Origin: Wenzhouxiangella sp.
Lineage (GTDB): Bacteria > Pseudomonadota > Gammaproteobacteria > Xanthomonadales > Wenzhouxiangellaceae
Assembly: GCA_007127425.1 (NCBI GenBank)
Contig: SKZJ01000290.1
Coordinates: forward strand, 1-17,585
Length of the DNA: 17,585 bases
Direction: 5' to 3'
In this document: one piece after another, positions 6,446-14,253 of the stretch
Layout: each line of letters starts with the position of its first letter
Numbering within the stretch: position 1 is the stretch's first letter
Notes under the pieces: model-generated
The model's input: the letters and a program-made list of their open reading frames with translations, nothing else
Told to the model about the DNA's origin: nothing
Database searches by the model: none
Position numbers and translations under genes: made by a program

Positions 6446-8332
6446 TCAGAATGAGTAGCTCAGGGAAGCCGAGACGAAGTCTCGGTCCTTGAGCAGGTTG
6501 TTATTGCCGGCACCGAAAAACGAGGTGTAGGCAATGTCGGCGCGCCACCGGGCCTGGTAGTCGAAACCCAGCCCGAAGGTCAGCTGCTTGCGCCCTTCGA
6601 CAAAGTTGCCGCCCGGTCCCGGGGATACCCCGTCGACGTCATGGTTGAACGCCAGTCGCGGCGTCATGTTCCAGGGCGTGCCGAACACACTGTTGTAGGT
6701 CGGCGCCACCACCAGGCGATACCCCCAGCTCGTGTCGGTCACGAATCCGTCCGTCGTGGTGACCGGGTTGCGCAGGTTGCCGCCTGTAACAATAGACGGT
6801 CCACCCCCGGTGTCAGTTCCCGGACCCTCGAAGCGCAACACGCTTTCGTCGGGCAGGTTCCAGACATGAGTGACACCGACTTCACCGACGACGACAACCT
6901 GGGCCGCACCGATCGGGTTATTGGGACCGTACAGGCGGGTAAATGTGGCCTGGGCCTGGGAAACGTCGCGACGCTCGTAACCCTGGATGAACTCACCCGG
7001 CTCGTACTCGCCGAGCTGGCTGCGGAAACGCAGGGCTTCCTCCGGCAACAGGGAGTTGAGCGGCGACAGGCCGGCGAACAGCAGCTCGACGTCGTCGATC
7101 TGCACCGGCACGTTGTCCCGGTAGCTGACTTCGCCCCCCACCGACCACTGGCCGATGTTGGTGTTGATGCTGGCACCGAACAGGTTGATGTCTTCCGGGT
7201 ACTCGACAATCACGCGGCCCGAGCGTGCCTCGGTCGTCGTTACCGCCTGGCCCGAAAGTACCGGCAGTCGGCTGTGATAGCGCAGGTAATAGAGGCCCAT
7301 CTCGCTGTCGAAGAACCACGGCGCGAAGTAGCGCGCTGCCAAGCCCCACTGCCCGCTGTCACGGGCGCGGTTATCATTGCCGCGTGGGAAGGAAGCGCTG
7401 CAACCGGCTGCCACGAGTTGCGGCGGCAGGTCCTTGTCGCTGGCACCGAAGTTGCCTTGATTGCAGACCGTGTCGTAAAGATCGGGGTTCTGCACCGGCT
7501 GCGGCACCAGGCCGAAGTTGAGCATGGCATAACGGCCGCCGGCGGTGGCAAAGTCGTTGGTGGCGAAGAAGGTCCCGACGGGCTCGGCCTCGACCCGGCC
7601 CCACTCGAACAGCGCCACACCTTCCAGCGACAGGTTCGGCGTCAGGTCGATATTGCCCCACAGCATGTTGAGCGGCAGGAAGGCATCGCGCAATTCCGCC
7701 CCGGCGGTGCGCAACGCGGTGACATCGACCGGATTGATCGTGTTGATGCCGCCGGCGAGGAAGGTGCTTTCACCCCAGCTCACGACCTGACGGCCGGCAC
7801 GCAGCGACAGTACGCGATCGCCGATATCAAAGTTGCCCCAGACGTAGGCATCAAGAAGACGCCCGCGTTCACCAACCCGGTCCTTCGCGCCTTCCGACAG
7901 CTCGTCCATTTCATTGAGCGTGAAGTCGTAGAAGTAGTTGCCGCGAACGAAGGCACCGTAGTTCTGGTAGTTGATATCCAGCTCGGAGGTGACGCGGGCC
8001 GCGTTGAAGATCGGGTCCCACTGGTCGAAGTTCAGGTTGCCGTCGTCGGAGTTGGCCGAAAATCGGCCGGGTGCGGCGATCTGGTCCTGAATGGGTGCCT
8101 GGAAAATTGTCGGATTGAAGTGCGACTTGGCGATCAGGTCTGCATCACGCTCTTGCGTACGGAAACCGATGCCGTAGCTGACGGTGGTATCAAGGGTGAT
8201 GCTGACATTCTCGGTGCTGAGATCCAGCGCCGAAGCGTGTTGCGCCGACAGGGCGAGGCCGATCGCGCAGGCCAGAAGGCCCGGACGCAAACTGAGACCG
8301 TGCCGACGTGTTTTGAATTCTTGCCTATTCAT
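6446..8332 (-). CDS. DUF1302 outer-membrane beta-barrel protein
   Basis: A 628-residue protein with AGGGAGA 8 nt upstream of its ATG. The N-terminus has a long Sec signal peptide (twin Arg near 9-10, hydrophobic core 18-30) cleaved near QHASA/LDLS at residue 36. The mature part alternates polar and hydrophobic residues with many aromatic girdle residues, and contains the DUF1302 hallmark RAGRQVVSWGEST (about 178-190). It ends in SLSYSF with a C-terminal Phe, the signature recognised by the BAM machinery. Two cysteines (C290, C311) may form an extracellular-loop disulfide. DUF1302 proteins have no established substrate; they co-occur with DUF1329 and RND genes and often with lipid or steroid metabolism. 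It lies 16 nt after the lipase stop. Location in the outer membrane is well supported, transport direction is not. Confidence 0.9.
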   Translation of the reverse strand: MNRQEFKTRRHGLSLRPGLLACAIGLALSAQHASALDLSTENVSITLDTTVSYGIGFRTQERDADLIAKSHFNPTIFQAPIQDQIAAPGRFSANSDDGNLNFDQWDPIFNAARVTSELDINYQNYGAFVRGNYFYDFTLNEMDELSEGAKDRVGERGRLLDAYVWGNFDIGDRVLSLRAGRQVVSWGESTFLAGGINTINPVDVTALRTAGAELRDAFLPLNMLWGNIDLTPNLSLEGVALFEWGRVEAEPVGTFFATNDFATAGGRYAMLNFGLVPQPVQNPDLYDTVCNQGNFGASDKDLPPQLVAAGCSASFPRGNDNRARDSGQWGLAARYFAPWFFDSEMGLYYLRYHSRLPVLSGQAVTTTEARSGRVIVEYPEDINLFGASINTNIGQWSVGGEVSYRDNVPVQIDDVELLFAGLSPLNSLLPEEALRFRSQLGEYEPGEFIQGYERRDVSQAQATFTRLYGPNNPIGAAQVVVVGEVGVTHVWNLPDESVLRFEGPGTDTGGGPSIVTGGNLRNPVTTTDGFVTDTSWGYRLVVAPTYNSVFGTPWNMTPRLAFNHDVDGVSPGPGGNFVEGRKQLTFGLGFDYQARWRADIAYTSFFGAGNNNLLKDRDFVSASLSYSF

Positions 8333-8348
8333 TATCTAAGTCTCCCTG

Positions 8349-10484
8349 TCAGTCGGTCTTGATGATGGACGGATTGCTGATGACGACCTGTGCGCCACCG
8401 GACGCCACCATGCTGGCCGCCTGCCCCTGCATTTCGGCCGTAGCGGCCGGAGAAGCGCTCGGGTCAAGCAGCGATCCGTGGCTGCCTTCGAGCATGCGCA
8501 CCACACCGCGAATACCCATCGGATCGGTGGTGGTCTCGACGATCGGATCCAGGCCCATGACGGCGATCAGCGGCTCGGTACCCGACAACGGCGCGCCCGG
8601 GACGAAGTTCGGCACCACCGTGTCGCCTGCCACCTGCTGCAGGAGAATGCTGTTGGTCATGACCGCCTGTGCGCCCCAGTTGATCGGGTCGGCCGAATCG
8701 ATAACCGTCTGCGCGGCCAGCAGGAACTGGAAATATTCGGGCGAGAAGGGCTCGACCCCGGCCTGCCGCAGGCCTTCCCGAATGACCGGGCCGAACGTGT
8801 CCGATCCGGACAGCAGGTTGGCGATACCACCACCCGGTGCCGACAGCACGCCGTTGTTGACCGTCGGTTCCACGGCCAGGAAGTTGGTTCCGACCATGCC
8901 GCCGAGGGACAAGCCGACCAGGTTGATATTGGAACCGTCAAGGTCCGAAACGCCGTCGCCGTTGATGTCCATCTGCGGAACGTTGAGCGCCAGCACCGAC
9001 AGGTCGGCCTGGGCCTGGCGCAGGTTGTCGCGCGAGACCAGCAGGTTTTGCAGGTTGATGAACCACTGGCCGGAGCTGTCGAGGGTCTGGCCGTCACCCA
9101 GCGTCAGGTCGAAGGTTCGCTCGTTGGCAAACTGCCCGAAAGGCGTGTTGCCGACATAGAGCGGACTGGCGACGTCGGTAATCCCGTGCAACGGCATATC
9201 GATGGAAATCACGGCAAAACCGATCGAGGCCATGGTATCGGCCAGCGCCAGCATCTGCGAGCGATTGCCGGTAATGCCGTGCTGGAAGATCACCACCGGC
9301 CAGCCGGCGGTCGGCCGCACGTGGCCGGAATTCTGGTTGGGGACCGTCATCAGCACCGGCGCAAATTGACGCGCGGTTTCCACCGGAAACGGATTGGCGA
9401 CCGTGATATTGGTCGAGGTCGGATCCAGGCCGAACTGATCGAACGGCGGAATGTAGGCACCGGGCTCGGCCTGCCAGAAACGCCGCAACGGGGTTGGGTC
9501 GACCGAGCTTTCGGGGATGCCGAGATAGTACGGCAGTTCCACTGCACCGATGTAGAGGTCGGCGATCCCCGGCGATGCACCCGGTGGCAGCACGTCGGCC
9601 GTAGTCAGGCAGGCGCCGGGTGCGGCGCAGGCCTGGGCAATCTGGCTTGACGTCGGCTGGGCCATCGAACGCACGGCTTCGGCAACCGGCGTAATCGACT
9701 GAGTCGTGGCGGTGAACGACAGCACCACGCTGTCGCGGCCGATTCCCTGCCCACCGGCAGCCGCCAGGTGCGTATTGATCAGCTGACGCAGGGGCTCAAG
9801 TGCCCGGGCGGTCTGGTTGTCGAGCAGCGGATCGGTGCTGATGCCGTCGCTGGTCACCAGCGGGTCGGGCCGCTTGGCCAGGAAGTAGGCCTGGGCCGGC
9901 GTCGCCGGATTGCCATTGGCGTCGCGGATCCCGTCGGTGACGACGGCCATGTAGCCGGTCATCTGCTGCAGTGGTCGGAGCGGCACGACGGCGACAGTAC
10001 GACCGCTGGGGTCGGACGGCGCAATCGCGGTGACGAAATCCTGGCCCGGGACCAGCTCGCGATTGACGCCGGTCACCGCCGCCGTACCCTGCGCGAACGA
10101 CACCTCAAAGAAGCGCACGTTGCTGCCCGGCACGATCGAATCGGGATCCGGTGCGACCGAGAAACTGAAGGTCCATGGTGCCACGGTGCTGAACCCGTCG
10201 AGCGTGCTCATGGCGGCGAGCGGATCGCTGAAATCGGTGGGGTCGTCAGCCGGCAGGTTGAGCGTCAGATCGGTCGTACCCGAGAGCAACAGGCTGTTGG
10301 GGAAGGGAATGACACCGGCGGCCGGATCGAACCGGGCGGTGATGACCCCGTCGACAGGACGTCCCTCGGGATTGGTAACGGGTGGCGCGGGCGTGGCCCG
10401 ATCGACGTCCGAGCTCCCGCCGCAGCCGATCACTAACAGCAGCGGCATGAGCGCGAGCGCCATGTAACGGCATGACTTCATCAT
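8349..10484 (-). CDS. VolA/Pla-1/cef-family lipoprotein lipase
   Basis: A 711-residue exported lipase. The frame is open further upstream to a TTG at 10559, but the ATG at 10484 (or the adjacent ATG at 10481) follows GGGGAG by 5 (or 8) nt and gives a proper lipoprotein signal ending in VIGC, Cys21, with Gly at +2 (outer-membrane sorting). Residues 47-80 (TARFDPAAGVIPFPNSLLL) match the N-terminal domain of bacterial virulence-factor lipases. The alpha/beta-hydrolase part has an oxyanion segment FQHGITGNRSQ (400-410), a nucleophile elbow GLSLGG with Ser526, a likely acid Asp621 (GDTVVPN) and His669 (EGSHGSLL). A Ca-loop-like D-x-N-x-D-G stretch (506-516) sits just before the elbow. In Vibrio, VolA cuts lysophospholipids at the cell surface and pairs with FadL; here the barrel partner is DUF1302. 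First gene of the train. Confidence 0.87.
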   Translation of the reverse strand: MMKSCRYMALALMPLLLVIGCGGSSDVDRATPAPPVTNPEGRPVDGVITARFDPAAGVIPFPNSLLLSGTTDLTLNLPADDPTDFSDPLAAMSTLDGFSTVAPWTFSFSVAPDPDSIVPGSNVRFFEVSFAQGTAAVTGVNRELVPGQDFVTAIAPSDPSGRTVAVVPLRPLQQMTGYMAVVTDGIRDANGNPATPAQAYFLAKRPDPLVTSDGISTDPLLDNQTARALEPLRQLINTHLAAAGGQGIGRDSVVLSFTATTQSITPVAEAVRSMAQPTSSQIAQACAAPGACLTTADVLPPGASPGIADLYIGAVELPYYLGIPESSVDPTPLRRFWQAEPGAYIPPFDQFGLDPTSTNITVANPFPVETARQFAPVLMTVPNQNSGHVRPTAGWPVVIFQHGITGNRSQMLALADTMASIGFAVISIDMPLHGITDVASPLYVGNTPFGQFANERTFDLTLGDGQTLDSSGQWFINLQNLLVSRDNLRQAQADLSVLALNVPQMDINGDGVSDLDGSNINLVGLSLGGMVGTNFLAVEPTVNNGVLSAPGGGIANLLSGSDTFGPVIREGLRQAGVEPFSPEYFQFLLAAQTVIDSADPINWGAQAVMTNSILLQQVAGDTVVPNFVPGAPLSGTEPLIAVMGLDPIVETTTDPMGIRGVVRMLEGSHGSLLDPSASPAATAEMQGQAASMVASGGAQVVISNPSIIKTD

Positions 10485-10489
10485 TTTTA

Positions 10490-10495
10490 CTCCCC
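10490..10495 (-). promoter_or_regulatory. Shine-Dalgarno deciding the lipase start
   Basis: GGGGAG on the minus strand is 5 nt before ATG 10484 and 8 nt before ATG 10481. The upstream TTG extension (10485-10559) would overlap the predicted 5' leader and has no signal-peptide logic. Confidence 0.6.
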
Positions 10496-10563
10496 GAAGC
10501 AGAAGGCTTTTTGGTTTATCGATACTGCCGAGTATGGTGCAAATCCGACAGATCCACAAATGT

Positions 10564-10593
10564 ATGATATGAACAGAATCTTAATTTTTGCAA
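10564..10593 (-). promoter_or_regulatory. Candidate sigma70 promoter of the lipase-RND gene train
   Basis: On the minus strand TTGCAA (10588-10593, 4/6 to TTGACA) is followed after 18 nt by TATCAT (10564-10569, 5/6 to TATAAT). The spacer is AT-rich in an otherwise GC-rich region. It would give a leader of about 70 nt before ATG 10484. It is the only convincing promoter-like pair upstream of the train. Confidence 0.45.
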
Positions 10594-10606
10594 GCGACCG
10601 GTCCTG

Positions 10607-10639
10607 AATTACGGGGCGGCAACGCCAACGCCGGTAATT
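10607..10639. promoter_or_regulatory. Inverted repeat in the divergent lipase/Nramp intergenic region
   Basis: AATTAC (10607-10612) and GTAATT (10634-10639) are perfect inverted arms around a GC-rich centre that itself can pair GGCG with CGCC. It lies just upstream of the minus-strand -35 candidate and about 50 nt before the plus-strand gene, where a shared operator could sit. No known regulator site is recognised. I found no clear plus-strand promoter for the transporter in this spacer. Confidence 0.3.
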
Positions 10640-10691
10640 GATCGGGTAAGGTAGTCCGCACGCGCACGATCACGATCCACAGAGGGAATCC

Positions 10692-11963
10692 ATGGGCAAG
10701 AGGAAAGAGGGTCTGCTGGCCGCGCTCGGGCCGGGGTTGCTGATGGCAGGCGCCGCCGTCGGCGTGTCTCACCTGGTGCAGTCGACCCGTGCCGGTGCCG
10801 AGTACGGACTCGCCCTGCTCGGCGTGGTCATCATCGCCTGCCTGGTCAAGTACCCCTTCCTCGAGTTCGGACCGCGCTATGCCGCGGCGACCGGGCAGAG
10901 CCTGATCAGCGGCTATCGCAAACTGGGCGAATGGGCACTGGGACTGTTCACGCTGATCACACTGGGCACCATGTTCATCATCCAGGCCAGCGTGACCCTG
11001 GTTACCGCCGGACTGGCCGGCATGGTGTTCGGTCTGGACTGGACCGTCACCCAGCTCTCCTTTGCCGTACTGATCGGTTGCATCGTCATCCTGACGATCG
11101 GCAAGTACCAGGGCCTCGACCTGATCATGAAGATCATCATGGCCGTGCTGGCGGTATCCACCCTGGCGGCCGTCGCCTTCGCCTTCGGGGCCGAGCCGGA
11201 CTGGGAAGTCCTGCACCCCGCGTTCGGCTGGGACGCAGTATGGACGGCAGCCGGATTCGCCTTCGTGCTCGCGCTGCTGGGCTGGATGCCGATTCCGCTC
11301 GACGTCGCCGCCTGGCACTCCCTGTGGACGCTGGAGCGGGCCGAACAGACCGGCCACCGGCCCAGTGTCCGTCATGCCGTCATCGACTTCCGCATCGGTT
11401 ATATCGGTGCCACGGTACTGGCGGTGCTGTTCCTGCTGCTCGGCGCAATGGTGATGTACGGCAGCGGCACCTCGCTGCCGGAATCCGCCGTCGCCTTTTC
11501 AGCCGCACTGGTCGAGCTCTATGCCGTCACCCTGGGCGAATGGGCGCGCCCGGTCATCGCCATTGCAGCGCTCACCACCATGTTCTCGACCACGCTAGCG
11601 GTGACCGACGCCTATCCGCGCGTGATCCGCGCCCTGATCGAAATCAGCGGCGTGGCCGACGAAGAGGACAAGGCCCCCAACCTGCATCGCGGGCGCTATG
11701 TCACCGGCCTGCTGCTGGTGACCATCGGCGCCATGATCATCATCCATTACTTCGGCGAGCGCTTCACCCTGCTGATCGACTTCGCCACCACGGTATCATT
11801 CCTGGCCGCACCAGTACTGGCCTGGCTGAACATCCGGGTGGTCACCAGCGAACACATGCCGGCCGAACACCGCCCGGGGCCCTGGTTGACGATGCTGGCC
11901 TGGACCGGCTTCTGGTTCCTGGTGGTCTTCTGCCTGATCTGGGCAGGATGGAGGATTTTCTGA
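10692..11963 (+). CDS. Divergent Nramp-family (SLC11-like) transporter
   Basis: A 423-residue, about 11-TM membrane protein; GAGGG lies 5 nt before the ATG. The N-terminus GPGLLMAGAAVG, the segment STRAGAEYGL (31-40) and KYPFLEFGPRYAAATGQSL show the Nramp fold. Yet the helix-1 metal motif, normally DPGN, reads GVSH (24-27), and the helix-6 motif, normally MPH, reads MPIPLDV (199-205), keeping the Met and Pro but not the His. Canonical Nramps carry Mn2+/Fe2+ with protons through those residues, so this member probably moves something else or binds metal differently. TM segments are otherwise complete and the frame is intact. It is transcribed away from the lipase gene train and is alone on its strand, ending at a stem-loop. 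Family assignment is firm enough; substrate is unknown. Confidence 0.8.
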   Translation: MGKRKEGLLAALGPGLLMAGAAVGVSHLVQSTRAGAEYGLALLGVVIIACLVKYPFLEFGPRYAAATGQSLISGYRKLGEWALGLFTLITLGTMFIIQASVTLVTAGLAGMVFGLDWTVTQLSFAVLIGCIVILTIGKYQGLDLIMKIIMAVLAVSTLAAVAFAFGAEPDWEVLHPAFGWDAVWTAAGFAFVLALLGWMPIPLDVAAWHSLWTLERAEQTGHRPSVRHAVIDFRIGYIGATVLAVLFLLLGAMVMYGSGTSLPESAVAFSAALVELYAVTLGEWARPVIAIAALTTMFSTTLAVTDAYPRVIRALIEISGVADEEDKAPNLHRGRYVTGLLLVTIGAMIIIHYFGERFTLLIDFATTVSFLAAPVLAWLNIRVVTSEHMPAEHRPGPWLTMLAWTGFWFLVVFCLIWAGWRIF

Positions 11964-11973
11964 TCGAGTCGGC

Positions 11974-11997
11974 AGCCACCGGTCGAATCCGGTGGCT
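11974..11997 (+). terminator. Stem-loop terminator candidate after the Nramp-like gene
   Basis: A perfect 9-bp stem AGCCACCGG / CCGGTGGCT with loop TCGAAT starts 10 nt after the stop. Only a short T-containing tail (TTGGCGTT) follows, so termination efficiency is uncertain. Confidence 0.5.
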
Positions 11998-12023
11998 TGG
12001 CGTTACGGCTCAAGCTGGATGGG

Positions 12024-12090
12024 CCAAAGCACCAAATCTCAAGCACCAAATCCGAAACAAATTCCAAGCACAAAAATCCAAATTTCCAAA
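12024..12090 (+). repeat. Degenerate heptamer array, plus orientation (copy A)
   Basis: An A/C-rich run of units such as AGCACCA, AATCCGA, AACAAAT and TCCAAGC, sharply different in base composition from its GC-rich surroundings. It contains AAGCACCAAATCCGAAACAA at 12041-12060, repeated inverted in copy B. It lies between the Nramp-like gene and the 3' end of the DUF885 gene. The rest of this spacer (11998-12023, 12091-12127) shows no gene. Confidence 0.8.
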
Positions 12091-12127
12091 CGGCGGTGGT
12101 GTCCAGACCGGACGGTTCGGGATAGCC

Positions 12128-14173
12128 TCAAGGCGGGATTGGCCCTTGCCGACAATCCGCCGCGGAGTTCACCACCTGAGCATCGGCACCAGCCTGTCGG
12201 CCTGACGTCACGCCCGTTTCGGTCATTGGAATTTTGGTCCTTGGTGCTTGTTTCGGATTTGGTGCTTCGTATTTCGAATTTCGTACTTCGTATTTCCATT
12301 GCCCTCCGTCGGGGGCCTTAAAGCCTCCACTCCCCCCACCCCCATCGTCGATCCACTGATCGATCACACCATCAAGCAGGTCCAGCGGCATGGCGCCGTT
12401 GTCCAGGATCACACGGTGAAAGTCGCGGATGTCGAAGTCATCGCCGAGCGCCTGCTCGGCGCGGTTGCGCATCGCCTGCATGCGCAGCATGCCGATCTTG
12501 AAGGCACAGGCCTGCCCCGGAATGACCAGGTAGCGCTCGATCTCGGCGACCACATCGCTCTCGGACATGCCGGTCGTCTCGAGCATGTACTCGATGCCTT
12601 TCTCGCGCGACCAGCGACGGTCATGCAGGCCGGTATCGACCACCAGTCTCACCGCCCGAAACAGCTCGGCCTGCAGTCGCCCGAGATTGTCGTACGGGTC
12701 ATCGAGCAGCCCCATCTCCGCCGCCAGGTGCTCGGCGTATAGCGCCCAGCCCTCGGCATGCGCATGCAGGCCAAACGAGCGACGAAACGAAGGCACGTCT
12801 TCCATTACCTGCATGCGACTGATCTGCAGGTGGTGCCCCGGCACGGCCTCGTGGTGGGCCAGGGTGGGGAGCGCAAAACGCGGATGCTCGTCGACCGAGC
12901 GCAGGTTGGCGAAAAACACGCCGGGCCGTGAACCGTCGGCGGCCGGGCGCATGTAGTAGGCACGAAACGCTGTGTCCTCGCGATACTCCGGAACCCGCCG
13001 CACTTCCAGTTCGCCGGCCGGCCCTTCATGGAACCAGCCATCCAGCGCTCCCTCGGCCTGTGCGACGATCTCCCGATAGGACTGCAGGATCGCCTCGCGC
13101 CCGTCGTCGGAGTCTTCGAACAGGAACCGTTCATCGGCGTTGAGTGCGGCCATGCGCTCGCCCACCGTGCCGTCGCAACGGTCCTGTGCGCACAAGATAT
13201 CGTCCATCTTCGCCTCGAGGCGCTCCACTTCCTCCAGGCCCAGCCGGTGTATCTCGTCGGGCGTCATCCCGGTGGTGGTATGGCCGCGCAGCACCCAGCG
13301 GTAGTAGTCACTACCATCGGGCAGGCGCCAGACGCCAGCGTTGGAATCGACCCGCTCGATCAATCCCTCCAGGTAGTCGGCGAAGACCCGGTAGGCCGGC
13401 ACCACGTATTCACGCACCACTTGGGCCAGCTCATCCTCCATCCCCTCGCGCCGCTCATCGGACAACACCCCGGCACGGTCGGCACGTGCGAGAAAACGCT
13501 CGACCAGCGGATTGTCGATGGCGGGACCTTCGACGAAGGCGCGGGCGTCACGCACGGTCTTTTCCAATGCGAACCGTGGCGGGTAAAGATCCTGCTCGGC
13601 GCGGTAGGCGACCACCTCGATCGTCCCCTGGAACACGTCGGGAAACTGCATCAGGCGCTGGATGTAGAAGTCGACATCCTCGTCACGGCGCAGCGGGTGC
13701 TGGTCGGTCATGAAGGCCGGCAACAGGTTGTGCACCGCCATCAACTGGTTGACCGGGAAGTCGTGCCACAGGTACTCGGCCCCGGCAATGTGCTGGTCGA
13801 GCTGCCAGGCCATGATGTCCCACGACAGGGCATCCTGCCCGTCCAGCCCGTCACGGTCGAAACGACCCAGCTCGTCGCGGTGACGGCGCGCCATGGCCAA
13901 TTCAGCCTCGGTGCGCTCCACCGAGGGGATATCGAGACGACCGAGGTAGTCGGATTCGCGCTCGGTGCCGGCCACGGCGGCCGCCATGGTCTGCGGACTC
14001 AGTTCGGCACGCTCGCGCTCGACGCGCTGGAAGAAGTCCTGCAAGCTCTCGCCGACCTCCTCGGCCTCCGGCACTTCGACCTCGCGCACCTCGCGCTCGG
14101 CTTCATCGCTGCAAGCGGCCAGCAGCATGACCAGCAACAGCGTCATCAGAACAGTGACTCGCACGACATTCAT
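12128..14173 (-). CDS. DUF885 zinc metallopeptidase-like lipoprotein with array-encoded tail
   Basis: A 681-residue protein from ATG 14173; an in-frame TTG at 14194 is possible, and neither start has a well-placed SD (GGAG abuts the ATG). The lipoprotein signal ends LLAAC, Cys21. The DUF885 body includes HHEAVPGHHLQ (about 440-450), an HExxxGHH zinc-site variant, and EGWALYAEHLA (about 474-484), which supplies the downstream Glu ligand. This pairing suggests a peptidase of the envelope, although most DUF885 proteins are uncharacterised. The homologous body ends near GVIDQWID (about 602-609). Then follow a Gly-rich linker and about 55 residues read from the heptamer array and the sequence beyond it: KYEVRNS, KYEAPNP, KQAPRTK. 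The native stop was probably lost or displaced. It stands alone on its strand, divergent from the SLC13 gene. Confidence 0.87.
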   Translation of the reverse strand: MNVVRVTVLMTLLLVMLLAACSDEAEREVREVEVPEAEEVGESLQDFFQRVERERAELSPQTMAAAVAGTERESDYLGRLDIPSVERTEAELAMARRHRDELGRFDRDGLDGQDALSWDIMAWQLDQHIAGAEYLWHDFPVNQLMAVHNLLPAFMTDQHPLRRDEDVDFYIQRLMQFPDVFQGTIEVVAYRAEQDLYPPRFALEKTVRDARAFVEGPAIDNPLVERFLARADRAGVLSDERREGMEDELAQVVREYVVPAYRVFADYLEGLIERVDSNAGVWRLPDGSDYYRWVLRGHTTTGMTPDEIHRLGLEEVERLEAKMDDILCAQDRCDGTVGERMAALNADERFLFEDSDDGREAILQSYREIVAQAEGALDGWFHEGPAGELEVRRVPEYREDTAFRAYYMRPAADGSRPGVFFANLRSVDEHPRFALPTLAHHEAVPGHHLQISRMQVMEDVPSFRRSFGLHAHAEGWALYAEHLAAEMGLLDDPYDNLGRLQAELFRAVRLVVDTGLHDRRWSREKGIEYMLETTGMSESDVVAEIERYLVIPGQACAFKIGMLRMQAMRNRAEQALGDDFDIRDFHRVILDNGAMPLDLLDGVIDQWIDDGGGGSGGFKAPDGGQWKYEVRNSKYEAPNPKQAPRTKIPMTETGVTSGRQAGADAQVVNSAADCRQGPIPP
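12225..12296 (-). repeat. Degenerate heptamer array inside the DUF885 3' end (copy B)
   Basis: Read on the minus strand the units are GAAATAC, GAAGTAC, GAAATTC, GAAATAC, GAAGCAC, CAAATCC, GAAACAA, GCACCAA and GGACCAA. Because three 7-nt units make 21 nt, the translation repeats every seven residues. A 20-bp stretch (12248-12267) is the exact inverse of 12041-12060 in copy A. Confidence 0.9.
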
Positions 14174-14253
14174 CTCCAGGCATTTGCCAGACAACCAACG
14201 GCCTTGGAGGATAACCCACCCGGATCAACGGCCGCCCACCGCGGTAGACTGAT

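Noticed and set aside
5702..6454. Hydrophobic Leu/Gly/Phe-rich repeat protein on the plus strand
   Set aside because: It is the complement of the AERRAAEQ repeat; the repeated hydrophobic pattern is an artefact of the coding repeat opposite.
6641..8362. 573-codon open frame on the plus strand opposite the DUF1302 gene
   Set aside because: Antisense shadow in GC-rich DNA. Its translation is low-complexity Arg/Gln/Val-rich with no domain, whereas the minus frame has a signal peptide, DUF1302 motifs and a good SD.
8478..9650. 390-codon plus-strand frame opposite the lipase gene
   Set aside because: Composition typical of an antisense frame (His/Arg/Gln-rich); the lipase frame carries the catalytic motifs.
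10485..10559. N-terminal extension of the lipase from TTG at 10559
   Set aside because: It would place 25 mostly polar residues ahead of a good lipoprotein signal and cross the predicted leader; GGGGAG and the ATG at 10484 fit better.
12041..12267. Small transposable element or MITE bounded by the 20-bp inverted repeat
   Set aside because: No target-site duplication is evident, the arms continue into degenerate heptamer arrays on both sides, and the interior is partly the DUF885 coding tail. Array copying explains it better.
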